Source: Amoebophrya sp. A120 (lineage: Eukaryota; Sar; Dinophyceae; Syndiniales; Amoebophryaceae). Taken from it: DNA of 64,000 nt. Shown piece by piece: positions 54,551 to 64,000 of this stretch; position 1 is the stretch's first letter, and each line of letters opens with the position of its first letter. The notes beneath the pieces were generated by a model. That model was not told where the DNA came from. It made no database searches and saw only the letters and a program-made list of their open reading frames with translations. The DNA is taken from NCBI GenBank assembly GCA_905178155.1, contig CAJINV010000017.1, forward strand, positions 1,046,722 to 1,110,721. The letters are read 5' to 3'. A program made the position numbers and the translations under genes.

Positions 54551-57500
54551 CAAAGCGAACAAACGTATGCTGAAGAATGGCAGGAGGACAGTGTGGTCTT
54601 CACCTTCAGTGGTGATCATCATAATAAATAATTCGAAATTTATTTACTGTCGCCACTGCGCCCTCGACGGGATTGCGCTTGTTCTTCTGCATGTTTTCAA
54701 GAACACTGTCAGGCGTGTTCGCAAGAGATGAGAGCACCATCGTGCAACTGCAAGAAGAACGACAGCGGAAAATGGGCGGTTTTGATCTGTGTCTTTAGAA
54801 CTCTTTTAATGTCCACCGACTCAGGATGGATCATGGCGCTTTATTGCGGAAAACGAAGCTAAGTAGAAGTACTCACTGGTGCGTCCAGTCGCATATACAG
54901 GAGCCGTACTGTACTAGAATACTTTCACTTTGCGATGCACTGACTTTCGAACGAGGAGAAGAAAGTAGTGCACTGGTGCTGACACAACACCAAAGATCAA
55001 CGTGTAAACAAAGATAATTTCTGATGTACCATCTAGCAAGAAGGCTACAAGATAAAAGCGTAGGAGCGCGCTTGATCCAGCACAGGATTACCTTTTATCA
55101 GAAAAAGAGGATTTTTCTCTTGGCGAAAACGAAAATGATAAAAAAGGTAAAGCCAATGCCGCTTATGCTGGAGAATAAAAGAGACACGCTGTCCATTGGA
55201 GGCAATTGTCTCCGCAACAAGGTTAAGGTAGACAGAAAAAGGGTACTCTCGAACGCCTTCATCCGGAGAATTCCATTCGAACAGACACAGGGAAATTTAT
55301 GTTGTTTTCGTCTCATGATAGTCATTCAGAATTCATATATAGAGTTATTTGCGATCATCGTCCCAGTTTGTTTATTGTTTTTCGCCTCGTAGTGATCATC
55401 CCTGTAGGATATCAATCTGTTGTCTTGCTCTTATCTTAATCGCACCAGAACAAGCAGAATTTCGATACCTTGTCTATATAAAAAAATGTAAAGCTCCTGC
55501 TTCGCCCAAGACGTGGTAGGTGGTGGCCAGCCACTGCCACAAGCACCAGCACTGAACAAAGACACAAAGTTAGCGAAATCAGCTCCACAAGCACTATCCT
55601 TTGTCAGCGATAAAATCGCAACAAGAAGAACAAGCGCTACCCTAAAAGGTCAAATAAGAGATCTATGTCAACCACCTTCCAGCGAGCATGCCGTGCGCCG
55701 GGCGCTTCTGCAGTATTGTCGCGCCCCCCCGTCACGCAGGGGGGGGGGGCGGAGACGCACAGGACGAGGCGCTGCAATGCTCGCGCTTTTTTGTGTCTCT
55801 CGTTTTTTTGGCACTTTGTTAACCAAGAACCACGACGACCACGCTGCAGATTTCGCTTACGCTGGCGCAGCGACCGCGATGAGCGATTTGCCGTATTATT
55901 GTTATGCTTCTATTTCCACGCCAATAGAGTTGCACTTGCACAGCCAGGGTCGCCCGCCCCTATTGCAGCGAGTTCCGATACTGCTGCAGTCAGGAATCTT
56001 TGGAAACGCTTATGAAGGAAATAGTCCGACGGTCCGCCGGGCTGCAGCGACATCAAATGTACAGCATTTCCACCAGAGCGCATCGCACAAAGTCGAAGGC
56101 GGGTCGTCAGGCTACGAGTCCAGCGGAGAGGCCGCCAAGACGTCGACAAGCAGCGCCAAGAAGACGCTTTTGGAAAGCAACGCCGAGCTGAACAATGCGG
56201 ACTGCCTTGAGGCATTATACTCGCAGCAGCTCTACTGTCTCGCAAGTGCGCCATTTGGTGTTAAGACGCTTCCACGTCGTTGTCAAGGAAGGCGCGGGCG
56301 GTTGCTTTCTCTTTCCGAAGCAGGCACGAGTTCTACAGCAGATAGTCAGCCCCCTCCTGCTGGGGGGCTGCGGAGGGTTGAAGCCTGCTCATACCTCGGA
56401 AGTTTGGGCATACCAAGCTCGCAGGAACCTAGCGAGCAGCGTGCCCCGTGCATCTTTTTCAGCGAGGCAGCAGAGCCGGCGCCATCGCCGTTAGACAGCG
56501 GGAGCGGCTCTCGTACTGGTGCTGGATGCGTGAACTCTATCCCGCCGATGAGGACATACCAGGGGCAGGGAGCTGCAGGAGACGGAGACTCCGACAGCGA
56601 GCCAGGCTTTTTAGCTCGAGCGTTAGGGCTGCGCTCCGGCTTCAGCAGGGCGACGAGTTGCGGCAGCGACTCGGGCGCAGCAGAACCGCCATCGAACTCC
56701 TGTCACACTACCGCGTGTTCCGGGGTTTAGTACTCGGTTGCTTGGGTAAAAAAGGTGTGAGTGTCGAATCATGCCAGTGAAAATGAAAGTAACTGTATCG
56801 AGCACACACGAAGCCTCCCGATTACAGTAAGTTGCACAGCCTAGTAGCAAGGAAACGTGGACCACACGACCGCCAGCGTGGGTCACTCGCGAGTACGAAC
56901 CGGGTAGAAGAAAGAAAGAATACAAAAAGTATAATGATTTACAGTAATTATCCCTACGGAGAAGTGCCGGCTATGGAGTGCTTTTTGTGTTTTGTTCTTT
57001 TCGAAGAGTCGGCACTAGCACAAGAGCTCCAAATTCGATTTCGAACTCAAATATAATGACGCGCCATAGTCAAAATATCATGACTGTGCCTGTAGTTGTG
57101 CCAAACTCAAACTACACAATGTATGAGACGCACCACCTTCTGGGCCTCTACTGCCTTCTTCAAAATTTTTCCAATTTTGCCTGCCTTATGTAGGAGAACC
57201 ATGTATTTGGATGTTGAATGTGACCGTGCGACGAGAAGTGCTGCCTGCACATGGGCCGGTCTTTTTGATATTCTACCTGACTTCTTCTCCTGACTATGTA
57301 TGCACCACTACGACCACCACAAAAATGGGAGGCAAGATTTGGACTCCTACTTACCTACCAACAACTATGAGCTTGTCAAAATACCCTTTGCCGTGCAACA
57401 TTGATTCTGACCCCTTTCAGGGGCGTCGTGTTGACCATAGGCAGTATGAGTTTACGATGGTACTGGAGATCTCTCAACAAAATTTTACCGCCTAAATATT

Positions 57501-58287
57501 GGTTTTCTAAAAGTGCTTCGCTTTGTTTTGTTTACGTGTGCAGTGCAACTTTTCTACATCGCTACGAGCGAGGATTCGCAAGAAACGCACTGACTTGCGA
57601 ATGCTTTCCGAAACACTACTCGGCTCGACTTGACTGGACTGGCGTTGCATCCTCAGGCGAGCTACGACATCGAAAAGGAAGATTTAGATATTATCGTTTA
57701 GAGCTACTAGAGGAGTACTACTCAAGATAAAAATATGTCCCTACTGTAGAAGGGAAGAAACGATGAACGAGAAAAGCAACAAAGAGTGCTCTGATGTAAA
57801 TGCTTAGAATCGCGCTTGGTGTCCTTTCTACACGGAAAAAAACAGACTTCTCTTGGAGAAACAAACCGCAAAGGATAAAGAAGGTAAAGTCATGAAGATT
57901 TCAAAGCAAGACTGAGTTAGCTGATGGAAGACGGAAGAAACACGCCTAACCGTTCCACACAAATGAGTGACGAAGGTTTTCTGCGCGCTTGCTGTGCCGC
58001 TGCCGGCCGCGGAGGTATTTCTAAACTGTTGAGTGAACGAGCGGCATATCCGGAGTTTCGCTGTGCTCGGGTGTACTCACTTGTCAGCTTTTTCTTGAGG
58101 ATGAGTTTTTTATTGCTGATGGAGCCACCGTGTCCATGATCGTGACCGAAACCGTAAGACAGGAAGTAGTTTACGAAGTAAATTGTATGAGCGCAACTGC
58201 TCCTACGTGTACGTACAAGCTTATGGTTATGACGACTAGTTGAGCTAAGTGGAAAAATCTTATTGTCTTCAGAGTGGAAAGAAAAAG
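54551..58287. other. Long region with one doubtful coding stretch
   Basis: No gene is securely identified over 3.7 kb. A G/C-rich open frame at 55513-56730 is listed separately. Other short frames (55024-55392, 57211-57495, 57401-57730) lack coding character. Ends of introner families were not seen. Confidence 0.4.
55513..56730 (+). CDS. Doubtful open frame, possible exon of an unknown gene
   Basis: An open frame of 405 codons without an early ATG; the first ATG in frame is at codon 89. The translation is Ser/Ala/Gly/Arg-rich, like the disordered parts of neighbouring proteins, and G/C content rises relative to the flanks, which favours coding. No domain, signal or membrane segment is convincing. 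A tract of more than ten G at 55739-55750 makes indels likely. It could be an internal or last exon of a gene whose first exon I cannot find, or a chance frame. Confidence 0.28.
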   Translation: MVGGGQPLPQAPALNKDTKLAKSAPQALSFVSDKIATRRTSATLKGQIRDLCQPPSSEHAVRRALLQYCRAPPSRRGGGRRRTGRGAAMLALFCVSRFFGTLLTKNHDDHAADFAYAGAATAMSDLPYYCYASISTPIELHLHSQGRPPLLQRVPILLQSGIFGNAYEGNSPTVRRAAATSNVQHFHQSASHKVEGGSSGYESSGEAAKTSTSSAKKTLLESNAELNNADCLEALYSQQLYCLASAPFGVKTLPRRCQGRRGRLLSLSEAGTSSTADSQPPPAGGLRRVEACSYLGSLGIPSSQEPSEQRAPCIFFSEAAEPAPSPLDSGSGSRTGAGCVNSIPPMRTYQGQGAAGDGDSDSEPGFLARALGLRSGFSRATSCGSDSGAAEPPSNSCHTTACSGV

Positions 58288-61200
58288 ATGCGTCTATCCG
58301 TGTGCAGTTCGTCGTCTCTTGTGACGACTCGTGCACACCAGCAGCTCGAGATCATCGGCAAAGCGAGATGCTCGTGCATGTTTCTCAACGCGAGAACATC
58401 ACGCGCAAATGTAAATGACGCGTTCATCCGACATCAGCCCCGCACTGGTCCTGGTTACAACATCATTGCTTCTGCAAAAAGACACTTCTATTTGCATACC
58501 ACACAGCGAGGAAACCACTCGAACCAGGAACTACAGCCGAAGAGGGGACTCGCGCTGTGTCACAGCCCGTCTTCGCCCGGCTGCCGTGGCAGTGATGTAG
58601 TTGGAAAAATAACTTCTACGTCGTCCTCCGCTTGTAGTGGGAAGAGTTACTCGTCAACGTCGGCGGGCAGCTCGTCCGCAGCTACGACTTCGAGCTCCAG
58701 TATGGAAGCGTCAGGTTTGAAATCGCCAAAGTTGAAATAATTTCTCATGCATAAACTGCAAGGCATGAAGTGCCTCTCTTGCAGGGACGACAATTGAGGC
58801 CGACTGTCATCCTGTTTGGGGTCTGCGGTGGAGCTGCTAAAGTTAAAGTAGCATGACAAAAGACGCCTTCTGTCCCTAAACAGAATGACAAACTGGATTT
58901 AGACGTCGCCGAGATTTGTCATGCACCGCTTGAAAATTGGGCTTCCAACTGGCACCATTTCATGCATTACAAACTATTTCAACTTTATCGATTTCAAACC
59001 TGACGCTTCCATATCCAGTTCGTCCGTGCCATCTTCGGTCCCATCTCCATCTTCCCCACCTGCGATCTCCCGCGATGCGACCAAAGCGCGTATCCCCCTG
59101 GAGTTCGTCCAGGATCTTGGTGGCGCCAGGAGGGCTGAAGCAGTGCAGCATGAAGAAGGCTCTATTTCTGGTGGTAGTGAAGCCGCACAGGCAGGACGAC
59201 CTGCAGTTGCACCCCACACAGACAGCACGATCGTCGCACAAGACTGTGTACAACAACAAGAGCAGCACGACCTTCCCAGCCTTCCCTGCCGCCTGGTCGC
59301 CCTGCCCGAATGTCGCACTGGCGTGGCCGCCTGGCTGTTCGGGACTGCGGGAATGTTGATGGGGATGATTCTGATCGGCGGGTTATCCAGGAAAAAACAC
59401 CCATCCCAATCCATTTTTTGCATGAGAAACAGACTGCAGCTTCTGCATGTTTCGCATGACAAATTAGATGGGGATGGGTGTTTTTTCCTGGATACAGGTA
59501 CACGAGACTCTCCGGCAGCGGGTTATCTATGACCAAATGGAAGTTTCAGGGCACGTTGCTCCCCTCCACCGAGGAACTCTGGAACGCAGAGTTATGCATT
59601 GCAAATATGTCTGGGTCTGGAAGGATGCAAGGTTTGTCATGCTTGTCTGGCATGACTGCAGAGTTTGTGATGCGTGTCGAAGTAGAGACCTTTTTGCTTG
59701 TCAAGCAAAACGCAGCCTGTCATGCGGAAAGCGCAAGACTAAGCAGCGCAAACATTTTTCATGTTTGGCTGTGCATTACAGAGAATTTACTCTTCACGGC
59801 TCAGCATTACAAGTTTCCAGAGGACCCAGATGACATGTTTGCAGTTGATAAGAGTTCACCGAGTACAAGAAAACCCCGGAGTACCAGAAGTTGCACGCAG
59901 GGACGATGGATCTCCCGGGGTTCAAGCGCATCTACTTCGTGGAGTGGTTCCACCGCATGTGGGGCCGCGGGACGGGCATCGTGTTCGCCCTGCCGTTGGT
60001 CTACTTCGTCGCGGTCAGGAGGGCGTTGACAAAAACTATGCATTGCGAATATGTCTGGGTCTGGAACGCTGGAACTTGTCATGCTAATTCTGGACAGTGC
60101 AAAAATCTGTGTTGCGTGATTACCAAAAACTGCCCACTTTTAACCAAGTTGACGAGAGGCAGTTTCTCATGCAGACGATGCCTGATAGAGGTCCTCGCAC
60201 AGAATCTGTCATGCTAGATCATACGTGACAGACCTCATTTGTCATGCAAAACCTGCATGACATTCCAGACCCCGACATATTTGCATTTGATAAAAGCCAT
60301 GTTTTACCAACTATCCGGCTTGTTCACCCTCGGCGCGTCCCAGGCGCTGATTGGCTGGTGGATGGTGCGGTCGGGATTTGTGGACCCAAAGGAACACATG
60401 CCGCACTCGGACAACAAAGTGCCGCGCGTGTAGGACACTTTTTGTTTTGGAATTTCAGATACGCTTTTATTGAGACCTTCGAATCATTCCTTGGAGTCAG
60501 TGATCAATAGAAACTCGATCTTCATCATGACATGTTGTATTCACCTTTCTCATGCGACGGCATAGATTTTTACGAAAACGAAACTACAGCTCCGCCTACC
60601 GGTTGGCTACGCACCTAGCCGCCGCACTCACGATTTACGGTGGCGTCCTCTGGACGGCGCTGCGAGTGATGGACCCCCGCAGCTCTTCCCTCCCGACCGC
60701 ACCACGCCCGATGAAAGGCGCGCAGCTTTACTTCGCCAGCAAACCGTCTACGTCAACCTCAACGATACTCGCAAACTCCGCGGCTAGAAGGTTCCGTGCG
60801 CTCACCATCGCGCAGGCTGTCCTCGTTGCGACGACTGTGATATCCGGCGCCTTTGTTGCCGGGAACGACGCCGGTTTGGAGTACAACACGTGGCCAAAGA
60901 TGCTCGACCACTGGGTTCCGCCGGAAGTGACAGACGGCTACAAAACCGCTCTGCAAACTTTTTCCCCATCGGTTTTGTTGGAGCAGTCCGCCTGCGTGCA
61001 GTTCAACCACAGGTTGCTAGCATACACTTCCGCGGCCGGGGCGTTCGCGCTCGCATGGAAGGGCCGGTCGGTGTTAGCAGCGAAAACCGCAGGAGGAGCT
61101 GCGACAGTTGTTGGCATCAGATTGAATACAGCACGGTTTTGGGCAGTATACGCCTTACCAGCGGCGGTCACCGGACAGATCTTGCTTGGAATCACGACCC

Positions 61201-61295
61201 TGCTAAATTGTGTGCCGATTGAGCTAGGCGTGGCGCACCAGGCGGGCGGGGTCACGGTGCTCTCCGTGCTGTTGACGCTATTGTCGAAACTGTGA
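58288..61295 (+). CDS. COX15: Heme A synthase (COX15/CtaA family), mitochondrial
   Basis: Exons 58288-58700, 59019-59383, 59500-59592, 59856-60036, 60298-60429 and 60590-61295 join to 629 residues. Heme A synthase converts heme O to heme A in the inner mitochondrial membrane for cytochrome c oxidase. Family blocks occur in order: VAAWLFGTAGMLMGMILIGG then YTRLSGSGLSMTKW; FTEYKKTPEYQKLHAGTMDL; YFVEWFHRMWGR; GASQALIGWWMVRSGF; VPRVSAYRLATHLAAAL; AGNDAGLEYNTWPKM; VQFNHRLLAYT; and GVAHQAGGVTVLS. The conserved heme-ligand candidates are the His residues in EWFHR, ATHLA, FNHR and AHQ. The first 200 residues are an extended Ser/Arg-rich presequence, much longer than usual. Four introns are introners of three families; the last is GT-AG (60430-60589). 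Confidence 0.95.
58701..59018. mobile_element. Introner element IE13 (family B)
   Basis: TCCAG at 58696-58700 repeats at 59014-59018. The element starts TATGGAAGCGTCAGG and ends CCTGACGCTTCCATA; the arms are inverted over about 50 bp with few mismatches. Excision keeps the frame within a poly-Ser stretch. Confidence 0.93.
59384..59499. mobile_element. Introner element IE14 (family C)
   Basis: CGGGT at 59379-59383 and CAGGT at 59495-59499 (4 of 5 identical). The arms are TATCCAGGAAAAAACACCCA and its complement. Excision creates the conserved heme A synthase join ILIGG-YTRLSGSGLS, strong evidence for the exact borders. Confidence 0.94.
59593..59855. mobile_element. Introner element IE15 (family A)
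   Basis: AGAGT at 59588-59592 repeats at 59851-59855. The element starts TATGCATTGCAAATATG and ends CATGTTTGCAGTTGATA, with GTCTGGGTCTGGAAGG on the left. Excision joins LWNAE to FTEYKKTPEYQ, as expected for the family. Confidence 0.93.
60037..60297. mobile_element. Introner element IE16 (family A)
   Basis: AAAAC at 60032-60036 and AAAGC at 60293-60297 (4 of 5 identical). The element starts TATGCATTGCGAATATG and ends CATATTTGCATTTGATA. The core TCTGTCATGCTAG is at 60205-60217. Excision joins RRALTK to MFYQLSGLFTLG with one Thr or Ala between. Confidence 0.93.
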
Positions 61296-62138
61296 AGAAA
61301 AAAAATGAACGAGAACTAGTACTAGCTGAAGCTGCTGGGGAAAGTCGCTTATAGCTCACTCCTGTGTTGAGATGAAAATAAATGAATTTATTGCTTTGAT
61401 CACAGTCGTTGTCATCGTCGAGTTTTGTGCAGAGCGTCTGATGATGTTGACCGCTGTTGCTTGTACTTATTTAAGTTCTCTTCTATTTTCCAACAGGATG
61501 AGACACTCGCACTCAATCTCACTTTCCATCCTGTTCCACCGAAAAGTTGAGGCAGCGCAGCCTTGCTGCGCCATGCAACTTGAAACAAGTGTCATTTGTG
61601 ATTAACTATGACGTCATTGACGAAAAGGATGAAAAACTTATAACTCGTGCTTCTATCGCAGAAATGCAACCGCCACGCTGCGGCACACCGCCGGGATGGA
61701 GGCGACTGCATACAAAATGTCATGGCGTTTGTGTATTTACACCCGCGAAATAGGAGCGGTGCTTTCGCGGGCTGCAAGGACAAAGAAGCGGGAACAAGAA
61801 AGTCATTCCGCTGGCAGCTCTCCCTCTCTACTTCTCTGTCAACTATGCTACAGCGAGAGACTGAGCCTAAACAGAGTCTGTCACTTTAGTGAATTTTTAG
61901 ATACAGGATTACCTATTAAAAAATTTTTTATTCTCAACAAAAGAAACAAAATGAGGGGCTTGTCGTTCTGGATTTGGCTGCTTCCGTTGCTTTCCTTTCT
62001 CGAGTGCGGTTTGAGGGCAGCAAGCGGGAGCGATGTGACTGACAGTATTTCATAAATAGTACATGTTTGCTTTTGATCCTGTTGTACTCCTGATTTTCTG
62101 TGTCACAAGTTGAAAGAAGGTGAAAAATAAGCATCACA
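61296..62138. other. Intergenic region, one tiny secreted-type frame
   Basis: Apart from the 34-codon frame at 61951-62055, no gene is supported. Short frames at 61372-61889 look accidental. Confidence 0.4.
61951..62055 (+). CDS. Possible 34-residue signal-peptide-like ORF
   Basis: ATG after an A-rich leader (AAAAGAAACAAA). The product begins MRGLSFWIWLLPLLSFLECG, which looks like a signal peptide with almost no mature part. It lies 83 bp before a secreted-protein gene. It may be a misread first exon, a leader peptide or chance. Confidence 0.25.
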   Translation: MRGLSFWIWLLPLLSFLECGLRAASGSDVTDSIS

Positions 62139-63199
62139 ATGAGGCGCCGCCTTTGGGAGCTTTGCGCTCTCTTCTGCGGCGCGATCTTGACGACGACGAC
62201 CAGCCATGCTTTCATGCTTGCGCCTTTTGTTCACGATAAAGCGGATGGCAAAGGAGAGGTCTCAGCGCCGCACGAACAGCAAATCGACCGCAGTTTGTCA
62301 CCTGTAGTTGTTGTACCAGCTTCATCCACTCAGAAACAAAAGCAGCACCAGGATCATGCTGCTCCTCCTTCTTTTATCCAGATCGAGGCAAAAGTAGAAC
62401 AACATCAAGGCTTTCCTTCGTGCAAAAGCGACTGTCGAAAGTGCGAGCAACTGGTCAAAGAACTGACGACTGCGAAGAACGGGGAAAAATGCGCGCAGTG
62501 CTCCACCTGCATGAAGAGCGGCGCCGCGCGGTCGCACGGACCGCCCGCCTGCGGACAGGAGTGCGGCAAGTGCGGAACCAGTGGGGAAAGACTGCTCGCC
62601 TCCTGCCAGCCGTGCCACGACTGCAAGGTCGCGGGCCGGCCGGTAGTGGTGGCGGAGTTGGAGAAGTGAAATCGGAAGAACAAGCGACAGACAGTGCTAG
62701 CAGAGGATTCCTCGTCATGGAATCATGCAAATGCAAAATCAAAACAGCATATTTACAATGGCAAGCTCATCTCAATTTCATCCTGATCGGAATTATCGAC
62801 GATCCGAATTCTGTCAGATCAAGCTCGTCAACATCATCCAGCATGTGACTTCTCCTCACAACAAAACAAACAAAAACAGTGCTCACCAAGACCCTGTTGA
62901 ATTGCCCGTTGTGTGCCGACAAAGAGCCTTGCTTCGTCGATTGCAAAGCCAGTGGAGCCGGGTGGGACAAGTGTCTGCAACGGTGTTTGGGTGACAACCC
63001 CATGATGCTCGACATGTTTTCCCACATGACCGAGAAACTGCAGGCAAGAAAGCAGGCGATGGTGGGCACCACGACGGGTGGTCAGGCCGAAGCGTCAAAA
63101 CACGATTTTTCCGCCACAACTGCTGCCGCTGGCGGGATGAAGAAAAAGCCTTTGATTTTGGAGGGAAAACCTCTGAAGTCGTTCGGACGGGAGCTGTGA
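62139..63199 (+). CDS. Secreted cysteine-rich protein, function unknown
   Basis: Proposed exons 62139-62642 and 62891-63199 give 270 residues; the intron uses donor GTAGTG and acceptor CACCAAG, phase 0. The borders are uncertain because a stop occurs at 62667 and a second acceptor (AAAACAG) lies nearby out of phase. The N-terminus is a signal peptide (RRRLWELCALFCGAILTTTT). After a Gln/His-rich linker the mature part has regularly spaced cysteines in CxxC and CxxxC pairs (CKSDCRKCEQL; CAQCSTCMK; CGQECGKCG; CQPCHDCK; then CPLCADKEPCFVDC and WDKCLQRCLGD). No known fold is recognised. A secreted, disulfide-stabilised protein that acts outside the cell or in a secretory organelle is likely. Confidence 0.7.
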
Positions 63200-63785
63200 G
63201 CAGGGCGGAAGGATTGCTGAGCGAAATTGTCTGATATTTTTTTCCATCTGATAAAGAACAAAAACTTTTTTCCACCTGCTTGCGTAGGTAAGTAAGTACT
63301 TCTACCCCCATCGGGAGCGGGCCACTTCTACTGTAGCCCGGTATAGCAGCACTGTGCTTTACCAAAGCGCGGAGGAGTCAACACTCTGACCGTCGTGCTT
63401 ATCTCCGAGGAGCTGTGTTCTCTCACTTTTGTGACGCTGTAAGGCAAAGTCAAGAACCCTTTTTTTTTGAATGCCATTCTTCGAGGAGTTTTTTGGTACC
63501 ACTAGCAGAACAAATTATTATCATCTTCCACCAACGAACGATATATGATAAGTCTTGTTAAGTAGAAGTTCTCTTTTTCTGTCGTATTGGTGTTTCTGTT
63601 TGTTTCTGTGTTATCGTGGTTTTCTTCCAGCGCAGGAAACAGCCACTATCTAAGCGTTGGGGTGATTGTGAAAAGAAAGCAATTTCTCATAATTTAATTT
63701 CATAAATAACAAATTGCTTGTCTTCGATGATATTTTCTAGGAACACGCGACCAAGTAGCAAGATTTCTCACGACCCATAAGCAGA
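63200..63785. other. Intergenic region without a recognisable gene
   Basis: Only A/T-rich spacer and the leader of the next gene were seen. Confidence 0.4.
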
Positions 63786-63980
63786 ATGGCGGCCGTGGCG
63801 CCAGAAGGCGTCCTCAGCCGCGTCATCGCGGCGGCGGGCCAGGGAGCGGTGGGCGCGATGGTGGGCGCAATCTTGTCGGCGTTAAGTGAGCCAATCGTAA
63901 ACAGGGTGCTGGTGAAGAGAATACCCCTGCAGCAGGCAATGGAGGAAGTGACTTTCGAAGTCATTGCAAAGTTCTTCCAG
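63786..63980 (+). CDS. First exon of a small Ala/Gly-rich protein, possibly mitochondrial carrier-related, cut by window end
   Basis: ATG 63786 opens a 65-codon exon ending in a strong donor (TTCCAG then GTATAG at 63981), phase 0. The product begins MAAVAPEGVLSRVIAAAGQG, continues with a Gly/Ala helix (AVGAMVGAILSALSEPIVNR) and ends with AMEEVTFEVIAKFFQ. The small-residue helix with SEPIVNR resembles the start of a solute-carrier repeat of mitochondrial inner-membrane proteins, but the diagnostic PxD/ExxK/R motif is not visible in this exon. The rest of the gene lies outside the window. Confidence 0.6.
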
Positions 63981-64000
63981 GTATAGCAAAAATGATTCCT

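Noticed and set aside
54551-55500. Possible further glutaredoxin or a small gene after the two-domain glutaredoxin
   Set aside because: No CPxC or cis-Pro block in any frame; the frames are short and A/T-driven.
58921-59532. Reading through introners IE13 and IE14 as one coding exon of COX15
   Set aside because: It would insert repeat-arm peptides (for example LSRKKHPSQSIFCMRNR) inside the GG-(Y)TRLSGSGLS block that is continuous in heme A synthases.
1-64000. Dinoflagellate spliced-leader sequence or tandem gene arrays
   Set aside because: No TTTGGCTCAAG-like leader remnant or tandem gene copies were noticed, apart from the glutaredoxin domains.

Overview
The window looks like nuclear DNA of a protist of the dinoflagellate lineage, most probably a Syndiniales parasite of the Amoebophrya type. 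Genes are interrupted by short intron-like elements with long terminal inverted repeats, direct repeats at both ends and non-canonical splice borders. Such introner elements are established for Amoebophrya. Nearly all genes lie on one strand, and many proteins carry long low-complexity stretches rich in Ser, Ala, Gly and Gln. The species assignment is inference from these traits; I ran no database search.

Layout. 1-9.2 kb: an atypical short-chain dehydrogenase, then a Methyltransf_16-type methyltransferase of about 1,600 residues cut by four introners. 10.3-16.5 kb: two low-complexity proteins of unknown function; the second has an intron built on a large palindrome. 17.9-23.9 kb: an eight-exon family-31 glycosyltransferase. 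24.6-31.5 kb: two unknown proteins, each with one introner. 33.5-45.6 kb: two unknown multi-exon genes whose products share an acidic-then-lysine-rich C-terminal design. 47.4-48.5 kb: the only convincing minus-strand gene, possibly nuclease-like. 50.4-54.6 kb: a one-domain glutaredoxin followed by a two-domain glutaredoxin. 58.3-61.3 kb: heme A synthase (COX15) with four introners. 62.1-63.2 kb: a secreted Cys-rich protein. 63.8 kb to the end: first exon of a small alanine-rich protein.

The main result concerns the introners. I find 16 elements in seven genes. At least five unrelated end-sequence families follow one rule: a direct repeat of about 5 bp, an element starting with TAT and (in 14 of 16) ending in ATA, then the second repeat copy. 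Cutting out the element plus one repeat copy restores the reading frame in all 16 cases and joins conserved motifs correctly (COX15, glutaredoxin, methyltransferase, glycosyltransferase). Many carry the same internal core, TGTCATGC or its complement, although their ends differ. One family also occurs as two 405-bp intergenic repeats that contain a 30-bp perfect palindrome. Ordinary GT-AG introns coexist in the same genes.

The genes do not form an evident pathway. COX15 points to a mitochondrial cytochrome c oxidase; the glutaredoxins, glycosyltransferase and Cys-rich protein fit redox and secretory functions.
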